A DNA stretch of 64,000 nucleotides from Corynebacterium occultum (GTDB lineage Bacteria > Actinomycetota > Actinomycetes > Mycobacteriales > Mycobacteriaceae), in the NCBI RefSeq assembly GCF_009734425.1, contig NZ_CP046455.1:372001-436000 (forward strand), written 5' to 3'. The position numbers were made by a program, and so were the translations under genes. Shown in pieces: positions 28,236-36,396 of the stretch; the stretch's first letter is position 1, and each line of letters opens with the position of its first letter. The notes beneath the pieces were generated by a model, which saw only the letters and a program-made list of their open reading frames with translations, did no database searches and was not told where the DNA came from.

Positions 28236-28739
28236 CTAGAGGTTCTCGGAGATCCACTTCTCGGCCAGCTTGCCTTCATTGTTGAAGAGCTCACCGAGTG
28301 CGGTGCCGACCTTCGGCTCGATGGCGGGGCCCATGAAGGGGATGTTCACGGAGACCTCGTTGGAGTAGGCCAGGGTGGTGGTGGTGTCATCGCCGGCGAG
28401 AGTGATCTCACCCTTGAAGTCCACCGGGGTGCCCTTGACGTCGGCGACATAGGTGATGTCTGCCTTGCCGTCAGCCAGCGGGCCGACGTTGACCACACGC
28501 TTGACCTTCAGCGCCTGGCTGATCATGGCGCGCACTGCCTCGGGGAGGACATCCAGGGGCAGCACCTCGAAGAGGGTGACCTCGGCGCCGCCGTCGACGG
28601 CCTTGAATTCATTGACCTCGCCCGGCTCGGGGCTGAGGTTCGCCACATCATATGCCCAGAACTGCTCAGTGCTCAGTGCCTGGTGCACCTTTTCGGCGGA
28701 CTGGTTGATGGTTACGGTGTTTTCGCTACGGGTTGCCAT
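28236..28739 (-). CDS. DUF2505 domain protein (SRPBCC/START-like fold)
   Basis: 167 residues, beginning with an N-terminal pattern typical of START-like ligand-binding proteins (NTVTINQSAEKVHQALSTEQ) and followed by alternating strands. No signal or membrane segment. It corresponds to Rv0481c in gene order beside murB. Function unknown; a lipid-binding role is suggested by the fold only. The ATG has TAGTCT (minus strand) 7 bases upstream and no ribosome-binding site, so it is likely leaderless. Confidence 0.78.
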   Translation of the reverse strand: MATRSENTVTINQSAEKVHQALSTEQFWAYDVANLSPEPGEVNEFKAVDGGAEVTLFEVLPLDVLPEAVRAMISQALKVKRVVNVGPLADGKADITYVADVKGTPVDFKGEITLAGDDTTTTLAYSNEVSVNIPFMGPAIEPKVGTALGELFNNEGKLAEKWISENL

Positions 28740-28746
28740 GCCTGAC

Positions 28747-28756
28747 AGACTACCGT
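28747..28756. promoter_or_regulatory. Overlapping divergent -10 boxes for DUF2505 and murB
   Basis: Minus strand TAGTCT occupies 28752-28747 and plus strand TACCGT occupies 28751-28756; they share two bases. Each ends 7 bases before its start codon (28739 and 28764). Confidence 0.5.
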
Positions 28757-28763
28757 TACCGGT

Positions 28764-29894
28764 GTGTCGAACTCATCCCAGACCCCAGATCTAGCCCAGC
28801 AGCTCACCCAGATCGCTGATGTCAGCATCGACCACGAGATCAGCTTCGCCGAGCTGACCACTCTCCATCTTGGTGGGAGACCGCGTCTGGCGGTGCGCTG
28901 TGCCACTCCGGCGGCAGTGGTGGCGGCCCTGCAGCTGCTCGACCGTCGGGGGGTGCCCACCCTGGTGGTGGGTGGTGGTTCCAACCTGCTCATCGCTGAT
29001 GGGGAGCTGGATCTGGTGGCCGTGATCATCGAATGCGCTGACGTGATGGTGGATGTGGCCACCGGTCTGCTGCGTGCCGAAGCCGGCGCGGTGTGGGATG
29101 AGGTGGTGGAACTTTCCGTGGACTCCGGGCTCGGTGGCCTGGAATGTCTCTCCGGAATCCCGGGTTCCGCCGGTGCCACCCCGGTGCAGAACGTGGGGGC
29201 CTACGGGGTGGAGATCGCGGATGTGCTCACCCGCGTCCGTCTCTATGACCGCCAGTCCGGGCAGGACCACTGGGTTCCGGTGGCTGACCTGGAACTGGCC
29301 TACCGTTACTCCAACCTGAAGTTCACCGGCCGGGCCGTGGTCCTGGAGATCGAACTCCAGCTGCGGGTGGATGGTCTTTCCGCCCCCTTGCGTTTCGGTC
29401 AGCTGACCCGCGCCCTGGAACTCAGCGAAACCGGGGAGCATCGCCCCGCCGCGGATGTCCGGGCGGAGGTGCTGCGCCTGCGGCGGAGCAAGGGCATGGT
29501 GTTGGAACCGGATGATGTGGACACCTGGTCGGCGGGTTCCTTCTTCACCAACCCGGTGGTGTCGGGAACGCTGGCGGAACAGGTGCGCACCCAGGTGGCC
29601 GCGGAACGTGGTGCCGAGGACGCGGCGAAGATGCCCTGCTTCCCCGCGGGGGAGGGCACGTTCAAGCTGTCCGCCGCCTGGCTGATCGACCGTGCCGGTT
29701 TCGAACGCGGCTATCCGGGTGAGAACGCCCCGGCGCGCTTATCCACCAAGCACACGCTGGCGCTGACCAATCGTGGTTCGGCCACGACGGCTGAGCTGGT
29801 GGACCTGGCGCGCACCATCCGGGATGGGGTGCAGCACCGCTTTGGGGTGCAGCTGGTTCCGGAGCCGGTCTGGGTCGGGGTCTCCCTCGACTAA
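28764..29894 (+). CDS. murB: UDP-N-acetylenolpyruvoylglucosamine reductase
   Basis: 376-residue FAD enzyme of peptidoglycan precursor synthesis; it reduces enolpyruvyl-UDP-GlcNAc to UDP-MurNAc with NADPH in the cytoplasm. Visible marks are VVGGGSNLLIAD (FAD loop), the Arg/Tyr block AYRYSNLKF, the catalytic Ser in SAGSFFTNP and the C-terminal Glu in VPEPVWVG, all as in type I-like MurB. The start is GTG at 28764, 24 bases from the divergent DUF2505 start. Confidence 0.94.
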   Translation: MSNSSQTPDLAQQLTQIADVSIDHEISFAELTTLHLGGRPRLAVRCATPAAVVAALQLLDRRGVPTLVVGGGSNLLIADGELDLVAVIIECADVMVDVATGLLRAEAGAVWDEVVELSVDSGLGGLECLSGIPGSAGATPVQNVGAYGVEIADVLTRVRLYDRQSGQDHWVPVADLELAYRYSNLKFTGRAVVLEIELQLRVDGLSAPLRFGQLTRALELSETGEHRPAADVRAEVLRLRRSKGMVLEPDDVDTWSAGSFFTNPVVSGTLAEQVRTQVAAERGAEDAAKMPCFPAGEGTFKLSAAWLIDRAGFERGYPGENAPARLSTKHTLALTNRGSATTAELVDLARTIRDGVQHRFGVQLVPEPVWVGVSLD

Positions 29895-29900
29895 ACCCCC

Positions 29901-29964
29901 CGCTTGACGACGCCGTGCCCCCTCGCCCCCTGCCCACGGTTGGGGCGGGGGGCGTCGATAAGCG
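29901..29964. terminator. Bidirectional hairpin between murB and fadD
   Basis: Arms CGCTTGACGACGCC (29901-29914) and GGCGTCGATAAGCG (29951-29964), 12 of 14 pairs, with inner CCCC/GGGG pairing. It fills the gap between convergent genes and ends one base before the fadD stop. It is a member of the GACGCC hairpin family of this window. Confidence 0.65.
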
Positions 29965-31671
29965 TTATTTCTGCTGCTGCTTGATGAGGAGGTCCTGCAC
30001 CTCGCGGCGTAGTACCTTGCCCATCATGTTCTGCGGCAGTTCCTCGAAGTGGTAGAAACGGCGCGGCACCTTGTATCGGGTGAGTCGCTCGCGGGCGTAC
30101 TCTTTCAGCGCTTCCGGATCCATGGCGGCACCCTCGCGCAGGGTGATCGCGGCGACGACCTCCTCGGAACCGTCCTCGCGGGGCAGGCCGACGACGGCGG
30201 CCCCCACGACATCCGGGTGACCTGTGACGACCTCCTCCACCTCAGCGGGGTAGACATTGAAGCCGCCGGTGATGATGACCTCCTTGATGCGGGCCACCAG
30301 GCGGATGAAACCGTCCTCTTCCATCACCCCGATATCACCGGTGCGGTACCAGTCCTCGTGGAAGCTGGATTCGGTGGCTTCCGGCTGGTTGAGATAACCC
30401 TGGAACACCTGGGGGCCCCGGACCACCACCTCACCCTCCTGCCCGTCCGGCAGGGTCTCGGAGAGGTTCTCCGGGTTTGCGATGCGCACCTCGGTGTCAG
30501 GGAAGGGGATGCCGACATAGCCGGGGCGGCGGTTGGTGTTCATCGGGTTGCCCACGATGATCGGGGAGGTCTCCGTGAGGCCATAACCCTCCACCAGCAG
30601 GCCACCGGTGGCGCGTTCCCAACGCTCCACCGTGGACACCGGGAGGGTGGAGGCGCCGGAGAAGGCGTTGTCGACCCCCGAGATGTCGATGTTGTCCTTC
30701 TCGGCGGCTTCGACGATCTTCTCGTAGATGGTGGGCACCCCCGGCAACCAGGTCGGGGTGTTCTTCTTCATCACCTTCATGATCAGGTCGATCCGTGGGG
30801 TGGGGAGCAGGATCATCTCCGCCCCGATGTAGACACCCAGAGTGCCCACCATGGTCATGCCATAGGCGTGGAACATCGGCAGGGCGGCGAGCATCTTCTC
30901 GTCCTTCTCACCCAGACCGGGAACCCAGGCCTTGCCCTGCAACAGGTTGGCGAAGAGGTTGCCATGGGAAAGCTGCGCGCCCTTCGGTGCACCGGTGGTG
31001 CCCGAGGTGTAGAGGATCAGGGCGATCGTATCCTTGGTCACCTCCGGGCTGCTCTCGATGTCGGCACCGTCACCACCGATGGCCGACCCGATCAGGGCCT
31101 CCCAGGGCACCGAGTTGGGGGCCGGCTCGGAGAGCGATGCGCGGGACTTCTTCAACGCCGGGATCGGCAGGCGCAGCGCCAGCTGCTGCACCTTCGGCAT
31201 CGCCTCGATCATGTTCACCGAGATGATGGTCTCCAAAGAGGTGGTCTCCCGCAGTTTCTCCAGCGTCGGGGCGGCCTTGTCCCAGGCGATCGCCACCCGG
31301 GCACCATGATCGGCGAAGGGCTTTTCCAGCTCATGGGCGGTGTAGAGCGGATTATGCTCCACCACTGTCGCACCCAGCTTCAGGACGGCATAAAAAGCGG
31401 CGATATGCTGCGGACAATTCGGCAGTACAATGGCGACCTTGTCACCGGGGCGGACCCCAAAAGCCCGCAACCCGGCGGCGGCCCGCCGGACCTGGCGATC
31501 CAGCTCCCCGTAAGTCTGGGTGCGGCCGAAGAAATTCGTGGCCGGCTTATCCGCTTTAATGGCGAGGTTGTTGTCGTAGATGTCGAGCAAGGTGGTCTGC
31601 TCATAATCCAGCGAGTGCGGCGTCCAATCCGGGTAGTACTGGAGCCAGGCCTTTGTCTCGAATGCCGACAT
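29965..31671 (-). CDS. fadD: Long-chain fatty acid-CoA ligase
   Basis: 568-residue adenylate-forming enzyme. The ATP/AMP loop is LYTSGTTGAPKGAQLSHGN, the AMP motif YGLTETSPI, the hinge Asp motif YRTGDIG, and the C-terminal catalytic Lys is in GKVLRRE. It activates fatty acids as acyl-CoA, feeding degradation, phospholipid or mycolate routes. GAAGGAAGAG lies 2 bases before the ATG at 31671. Transcribed away from mshA across a 350-bp gap that carries four regularly spaced CCCGGG sites. Chain length preference cannot be read. Confidence 0.92.
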   Translation of the reverse strand: MSAFETKAWLQYYPDWTPHSLDYEQTTLLDIYDNNLAIKADKPATNFFGRTQTYGELDRQVRRAAAGLRAFGVRPGDKVAIVLPNCPQHIAAFYAVLKLGATVVEHNPLYTAHELEKPFADHGARVAIAWDKAAPTLEKLRETTSLETIISVNMIEAMPKVQQLALRLPIPALKKSRASLSEPAPNSVPWEALIGSAIGGDGADIESSPEVTKDTIALILYTSGTTGAPKGAQLSHGNLFANLLQGKAWVPGLGEKDEKMLAALPMFHAYGMTMVGTLGVYIGAEMILLPTPRIDLIMKVMKKNTPTWLPGVPTIYEKIVEAAEKDNIDISGVDNAFSGASTLPVSTVERWERATGGLLVEGYGLTETSPIIVGNPMNTNRRPGYVGIPFPDTEVRIANPENLSETLPDGQEGEVVVRGPQVFQGYLNQPEATESSFHEDWYRTGDIGVMEEDGFIRLVARIKEVIITGGFNVYPAEVEEVVTGHPDVVGAAVVGLPREDGSEEVVAAITLREGAAMDPEALKEYARERLTRYKVPRRFYHFEELPQNMMGKVLRREVQDLLIKQQQK

Positions 31672-32021
31672 TTCTCTTCCTTCGATTCTTTGAGAGTGGG
31701 GCGGGATAACTTTCGGCCCCGGGGATCCTGGGACAACCCCGGGACCTCCGATTCAGGAGCCCCCGGGAAACCTGGCAGAACCCGGGCCGCCGAGAGCATC
31801 CCTGACCTTTTCCTCTCCGAGTATACGGACGGGCCGAACCCCCACCAGGGGGGTTTCAATCCCACCCTAGGCAAGAAGGTGGGCACCTGCTGCTCTCCCG
31901 GTGTCCTCAATCCCCTCCCGGTGGCGGGGCGAGTTCTCCATCAGAGCTCTTCATCGGTGCCGGTTCTGCTGCCTCCCGGTGGAGCTGCTGTCTGGGGTCC
32001 CGCGGGGCTACGATGAAGGAC
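31672..32021. other. fadD-mshA divergent intergenic region
   Basis: 350 bases without a credible gene. CCCGGG occurs at 31718, 31738, 31762 and 31781, spaced 20, 24 and 19 bases and lying 47-115 bases upstream of fadD. TACGAT at 32009-32014 is the likely -10 of mshA. Nothing else is recognised. Confidence 0.5.
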
Positions 32022-33287
32022 ATGCGCATCGCGATGATCTCCATGCACACCTCACCGCTGCAGCAGCCCGGCAGCGGTGATGCCGGAGGCATGAACGTCT
32101 ATGTCCTCTCCACCGCCACCCACCTGGCCAGACAGGGCATTGAAGTGGACATCTACACCAGGGCCACCAGACCCAGCCAGGGAGAGGTGGTGGAAGTCGG
32201 GGAAAACCTCCGGGTCATCAACATTATCGCCGGTCCCTACGAAGGCCTGGCCAAGGAAGAACTACCCACCCAGCTGGCGGCCTTCGCCGGAGGAATCCTC
32301 CAATACGCCCGCTGTGAAAACCTCGAATACGACCTCATCCACTCCCACTACTGGCTCTCCGGACAGGTCGGCTGGCTGCTCCGCGACCTGTGGGAAATCC
32401 CCCAGGTACACACCTCCCACACTCTGGCCGCAGTGAAAAACGTCTACCGCAGCGAAAATGACTCCCCGGAATCCGAGGCTCGCCGCATCTGCGAACAACA
32501 ACTCGTGGACAATGCGGACCTCCTGGTCGTCAACACCAGGGAGGAAACCGCAGACCTGATCCAGCACTATGACGCCAATGAAGAGCGCATCGTGGTGGTC
32601 GCGCCGGGTGCCGACACGGAACTCTTCACTCCCGGCAATGACCGCGCCACCGAACGCTCCCGCCGTCAACTGGGTGTGCCTCTGCACGCCAAGGTCGTGG
32701 CCTTTGTCGGTCGGCTCCAGGAATTCAAGGGTCCCCAGGTGCTGATCCGGGCGGTGGCGGAACTGTTGCGCCGTGACCCCGACCGTAATCTGAGGGTGCT
32801 GATCAGTGGTGGTCCCTCCGGGCCGAACGCCACCCCGGAAAGCTACCGGGAGATGGCTGCTGAACTCGGGGTGGAACGCCGCATTCGTTTCCTGGATCCC
32901 CGTCCCCCGGCCGAACTGGTGGCCATCTACCGGGCCGCCGACATCATCGCGGTACCCAGCTACAACGAATCCTTCGGCCTGGTGGCCATGGAGGCGCAGG
33001 CCAGCGGGACCCCGGTGATCGCCGCCCGGGTCGGGGGTCTCCCAGTCGCCGTGGCGGAGGGGGAAACCGGACTGCTGGTCGATGGGCATGATCCTTCGGA
33101 CTGGGCGGATGCCCTGGCACAGCTGCTCGATGATGATGACACCCGCATCCGGATGGCTGAAGATGCCGTGGCACACGCCACAAACTTCTCCTGGGCCCGG
33201 ACCGCGGAGCAATTGGCCGGTGTCTATTCGGAGGCGCTCTCCCTGGAATTACCGAACTGTCACGGGCGGCGGGCACAGGGCAGATAA
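32022..33287 (+). CDS. mshA: D-inositol-3-phosphate glycosyltransferase (mycothiol synthesis)
   Basis: 421-residue GT4 enzyme. It joins GlcNAc from UDP-GlcNAc to inositol-3-phosphate, the first step of mycothiol synthesis. Visible blocks: [15 protein letters not shown] (donor and inositol-phosphate loop), [30 protein letters not shown], and the GT4 Glu motif [19 protein letters not shown]. An ATG at 32013 is in frame, but it lies inside the -10 box TACGAT, so the start at 32022 (leaderless) is favoured. gpmA, senX3 and regX3 follow as in mycobacteria. Confidence 0.95.
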   Translation: MRIAMISMHTSPLQQPGSGDAGGMNVYVLSTATHLARQGIEVDIYTRATRPSQGEVVEVGENLRVINIIAGPYEGLAKEELPTQLAAFAGGILQYARCENLEYDLIHSHYWLSGQVGWLLRDLWEIPQVHTSHTLAAVKNVYRSENDSPESEARRICEQQLVDNADLLVVNTREETADLIQHYDANEERIVVVAPGADTELFTPGNDRATERSRRQLGVPLHAKVVAFVGRLQEFKGPQVLIRAVAELLRRDPDRNLRVLISGGPSGPNATPESYREMAAELGVERRIRFLDPRPPAELVAIYRAADIIAVPSYNESFGLVAMEAQASGTPVIAARVGGLPVAVAEGETGLLVDGHDPSDWADALAQLLDDDDTRIRMAEDAVAHATNFSWARTAEQLAGVYSEALSLELPNCHGRRAQGR

Positions 33288-33360
33288 GTACTGGTGTTCT
33301 GGGGGACTCAGGTGGGGTGGAGGCTTCCCTGGGGTTGGTGGCTCTTCCCATGCATTCTAG

Positions 33361-33419
33361 AGTGGGGAAACTCGGCCTTAAGGTTCGGTTTTGGCACCTT
33401 AAGGCCGAGTTTCACCACT
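33361..33419. repeat. 24-bp inverted repeat upstream of gpmA
   Basis: Arms 33361-33384 and 33396-33419 pair at 23 of 24 positions, with an 11-base loop; the core AAACTCGGCCTTAAGGT is perfect. It lies 74 bases after mshA and has no T-run, so it is not a standard terminator, although it could end mshA transcription. Confidence 0.85.
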
Positions 33420-33424
33420 TAATC

Positions 33425-33471
33425 CTGTACCGGCCCCTGTACCGGCCCCTGTACCGGCCCCTGTACCGGCC
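33425..33471. repeat. 12-bp tandem repeat upstream of gpmA
   Basis: CTGTACCGGCCC repeats in register almost four times (33425, 33437, 33449, 33461), immediately after the large inverted repeat and about 150 bases before gpmA. It lies in no credible gene. Confidence 0.9.
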
Positions 33472-33623
33472 TCACCCCGCCCACATCCAGTGCACCTTGA
33501 GGGAACCCGGGGATCAGCCATGAGGAAGTCGCTGCGTGTTCTAGCACACAACGGGTGGAGATGGCAGGGGGAAATTGTGGCCAGAACCGGCGGGAGGGGG
33601 TTTAAAGTGGCATGCTTGACATT

Positions 33624-34370
33624 ATGAGCAACGGAAAACTGATTCTTCTTCGGCATGGTCAGAGTGAGTGGAACGCCTCTAACCAGTTCACCGGCTGGTA
33701 TGACGTCAACCTGACCGAACAGGGCGAGGCTGAGGCCAAGCGTGGCGGCCAGCTGCTGGTTGAGGCCGGCATCCTCCCGGATGTCCTCTACACCTCCCTG
33801 CTGCGTCGTGCGATCCGCACCGCGAACATCGCCCTGGATGCAGCTGACCGCCACTGGATTCCGGTCATCCGGGATTGGCGCCTGAATGAGCGTCACTACG
33901 GTGCGCTGCAGGGCCTGAACAAGGCTGAGACCAAGGATAAGTACGGCAATGAGCAGTACATGGCCTGGCGTCGTTCCTACGGCACCCCGCCGCCGGAGCT
34001 GGCTGATGATTCTGAGTTCTCCCAGGCCAATGATGTCCGTTATGCCGACCTGGACAAGGTGCCGAACACCGAGTGCCTCAAGGACGTCGTCGAGCGTTTC
34101 ATCCCTTATTTCCTCGAGGAGATCGCTCCCCGCGCCCAGCGAGGCGAGAATGTCCTGATCGCCGCGCACGGCAACTCCCTGCGTGCCCTGGTCAAGTACC
34201 TGGACAATATCTCCGATGAGGAGATCGCAGAGCTCAATATCCCGACCGGTATCCCGCTGATCTACGAGATCGACGCTGAGGGCAATGTCCTCAACCCGGG
34301 TGGCACCTACCTGGATCCGGAAGCTGCCGCCGCCGGCGCCGCAGCCGTCGCCGCCCAGGGTGGCAAGTAA
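33624..34370 (+). CDS. gpmA: 2,3-bisphosphoglycerate-dependent phosphoglycerate mutase
   Basis: 248 residues of the histidine phosphatase superfamily. The phospho-His is in [10 protein letters not shown] at the N-terminus; the substrate loop [25 protein letters not shown] and the second His in [15 protein letters not shown] fit the dPGM family. It interconverts 3- and 2-phosphoglycerate in glycolysis and gluconeogenesis. The ATG at 33624 gives the usual MSNGKLILL start; an ATG at 33612 is also in frame, and TAAAGT (33603-33608) suggests a very short leader. The C-terminal tail is Ala-rich. Confidence 0.94.
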   Translation: MSNGKLILLRHGQSEWNASNQFTGWYDVNLTEQGEAEAKRGGQLLVEAGILPDVLYTSLLRRAIRTANIALDAADRHWIPVIRDWRLNERHYGALQGLNKAETKDKYGNEQYMAWRRSYGTPPPELADDSEFSQANDVRYADLDKVPNTECLKDVVERFIPYFLEEIAPRAQRGENVLIAAHGNSLRALVKYLDNISDEEIAELNIPTGIPLIYEIDAEGNVLNPGGTYLDPEAAAAGAAAVAAQGGK

Positions 34371-34391
34371 TTAGTTTGATCAGGTAGGAAC

Positions 34392-35636
34392 TTGTCCCTT
34401 GTAATCGCCTTTCTGCTGGGGGCCGTGGCCACTGGGCTCGCGGTCCCCGGTGTGCTCTGGCTGAATAAGCGGGTGCAGCGTTATCGCTCATCCGGGACTT
34501 TGGCGAAGAATGAGGTCACCACTGTCAGCCAGGTGCTCCACCTGACGATTCAGGGCTCACCCACCGGCATCGTGGTGCTCGACCGGGGTGGGGAAGTGGT
34601 GCTCTCTAATGCCCGGGCCCATGAGATGGGCATGGTGCATGAGCGCACCCTCAACCCGGAGATCTGGCGCTTTGCGGCCAATGTCTATGGTGACCAGGAA
34701 ACCCGGGCAGTTGATCTGAGTATGTCGCGGCGACGTCCCGGCAGTCGGGTCACCGCCATCCGGGTGGTGGTCAAACCCCTGACCCTGGTGGATGATCGTT
34801 TCGTCATCGCCTATGGCACGGATGAATCCGAGAATGTGCGCATGGAGTCCGCCCGCCGTGACTTCGTGGCCAATGTCTCCCATGAGTTGAAGACCCCGGT
34901 TGGTGGTATGGCGCTGCTGGCGGAGGCGCTCATGGAGTCAACGGACGACCTGGAGCAGGTGGAGTACTTCGGTGCCCGTCTGCTCAAGGAAGCGCACCGC
35001 ATGGCGGACATGATCAATGAGCTGATCTCCCTGTCCAAGCTGCAGGGGGCGGAATCCCTGCCGGACATGGAACCGGTGCTGGTGGATGAGCTGGTGGATG
35101 AGGCGATCAGCCGCAACCAGCTGGCCGCCGATAATGCCGGGATCGTGCTCACCAAGGGCAACCCCCGGGGGGTCTACGTCAACGGTGATAAGTCCCTGCT
35201 GGTCACTGCCCTCTCGAATCTCATCAGCAATGCCATCAACTATTCTCCGCAGACCGCCCCGGTCTCGGTGTCGCAGAAGGTGGTGGACAGTGATCTGGTG
35301 CTGATCCGGGTCACCGACCGTGGCATCGGAATCAGTGAAGAAGAGCAGAAACGGGTTTTCGAGCGTTTCTTCCGGGTCGACAAGGCCAGATCCCGTTCCA
35401 CCGGCGGAACGGGGCTTGGCCTGGCCATCGTCAAACATGTGGTGGCCAACCATGGAGGTAATATTAAATTATGGTCCCGACCCGGCACCGGATCCACCTT
35501 CACCATTGAATTGCCGATCCATCATCCGGAGAAAGATTCCCCCACACCTGGTGAAGGGGATGACTCTATCTCCAGGTCGCCTATCCGTAATGCGGTAACA
35601 CGGGTGGCGACACGTCGAAAGGACAAGACATCATGA
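34392..35636 (+). CDS. senX3: Sensor histidine kinase SenX3-like (phosphate signalling)
   Basis: 414 residues. One membrane segment (about 3-23), a PAS-like domain (about 45-145), HisKA with the phospho-acceptor His164 in FVANVSHELKTPVGG, and an ATPase domain with LISNAINYS (N box), DRGIGISEEEQ (G1), FERFFRVDKARS (F box) and GGTGLGLAIV (G2). Homologues (SenX3; CgtS5 in C. glutamicum) pair with RegX3 and respond to phosphate supply, via the Pst/PhoU system in mycobacteria. The start is TTG with AGGTAGGA upstream. Its stop overlaps the regX3 start by 4 bases (ATGA). Confidence 0.92.
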   Translation: MSLVIAFLLGAVATGLAVPGVLWLNKRVQRYRSSGTLAKNEVTTVSQVLHLTIQGSPTGIVVLDRGGEVVLSNARAHEMGMVHERTLNPEIWRFAANVYGDQETRAVDLSMSRRRPGSRVTAIRVVVKPLTLVDDRFVIAYGTDESENVRMESARRDFVANVSHELKTPVGGMALLAEALMESTDDLEQVEYFGARLLKEAHRMADMINELISLSKLQGAESLPDMEPVLVDELVDEAISRNQLAADNAGIVLTKGNPRGVYVNGDKSLLVTALSNLISNAINYSPQTAPVSVSQKVVDSDLVLIRVTDRGIGISEEEQKRVFERFFRVDKARSRSTGGTGLGLAIVKHVVANHGGNIKLWSRPGTGSTFTIELPIHHPEKDSPTPGEGDDSISRSPIRNAVTRVATRRKDKTS

Positions 35637-36325
35637 CGACCATTCTCATCGTTGAAGATGAAGAATCGTTGGCCGATCCCTTGGCATTCCTCCTCAAGAA
35701 GGAGGGTTTTGACACCATCATCGCTGGTGATGGTCCAACTGCGCTGATCGAGTTCGCCAAGAATGACATTGATATCGTGCTGCTGGACCTGATGCTCCCG
35801 GGAATGTCCGGTACTGACGTGTGCAAGCAGCTACGCACCACCTCCTCCGTCCCCATCATCATGGTCACCGCCCGGGACTCCGAGATCGACAAGGTGGTGG
35901 GCCTGGAGCTGGGTGCGGATGATTATGTCACCAAGCCCTACTCCTCCCGTGAGCTGATCGCCCGAATCCGGGCGGTGCTGCGTCGTGGCGCGGAACAGGA
36001 CAATGACCTCGATGAGGTTGAGGAGCAGGTGCTGCAGGGTGGCCCGGTGGTCATGGATGTGGAACGCCACACCGTCACCGTCAGCGGTGCGCAGGTGCCC
36101 ATGCCGCTGAAGGAGTTCGACCTGCTGGAGTATCTGCTGCGCAATTCCGGCCGGGTACTCACCCGGGGTCAGCTCATCGACCGGATCTGGGGCGCGGACT
36201 ATGTCGGCGACACCAAGACGCTGGATGTGCATGTCAAGCGGTTGCGCTCCAAGATCGAGGAAGAGCCCTCCCGCCCGCGTCACCTGGTGACCGTCCGTGG
36301 CCTGGGCTATAAGTTCGAGGCCTGA
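35633..36325 (+). CDS. regX3: Response regulator RegX3-like (OmpR/PhoB family)
   Basis: 230 residues: a receiver domain with acidic pocket VEDEES, phospho-acceptor Asp52 in LLDLMLPGMSG, Thr in MVTARDSE and Lys in YVTKPYS; then an OmpR winged helix (about 135-228) with FDLLEYLLRNSGRVLTR. It is the DNA-binding partner of the kinase encoded directly upstream with a 4-base overlap. A bidirectional terminator follows. Confidence 0.93.
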   Translation: MTTILIVEDEESLADPLAFLLKKEGFDTIIAGDGPTALIEFAKNDIDIVLLDLMLPGMSGTDVCKQLRTTSSVPIIMVTARDSEIDKVVGLELGADDYVTKPYSSRELIARIRAVLRRGAEQDNDLDEVEEQVLQGGPVVMDVERHTVTVSGAQVPMPLKEFDLLEYLLRNSGRVLTRGQLIDRIWGADYVGDTKTLDVHVKRLRSKIEEEPSRPRHLVTVRGLGYKFEA

Positions 36326-36360
36326 AGCTGCCTCTGATCAACGCCACGACCAAACCCTGA

Positions 36361-36395
36361 GAACCCGCTCCCACTCTTTGTGTGGGAGCGGGTTC
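36361..36395. terminator. Bidirectional terminator between regX3 and the permease gene
   Basis: Perfect 14-bp stem GAACCCGCTCCCAC (36361-36374) with GTGGGAGCGGGTTC (36382-36395), between convergent genes; short T-rich sequence on both sides. Confidence 0.8.
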
Positions 36396-36396
36396 T

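Noticed and set aside
30049..32016. 655-codon plus-strand frame opposite fadD
   Set aside because: Opposite a gene with all acyl-CoA ligase motifs; shadow composition.
33425..33471. Tandem repeat considered as a CRISPR array
   Set aside because: Unit is 12 bp with no spacers and no cas genes nearby.
33317..33523. ORF across the 12-bp tandem repeat, with a Tyr-Arg-Pro-Leu repeat
   Set aside because: No ribosome-binding site; the repeated residues are just the translated DNA repeat.
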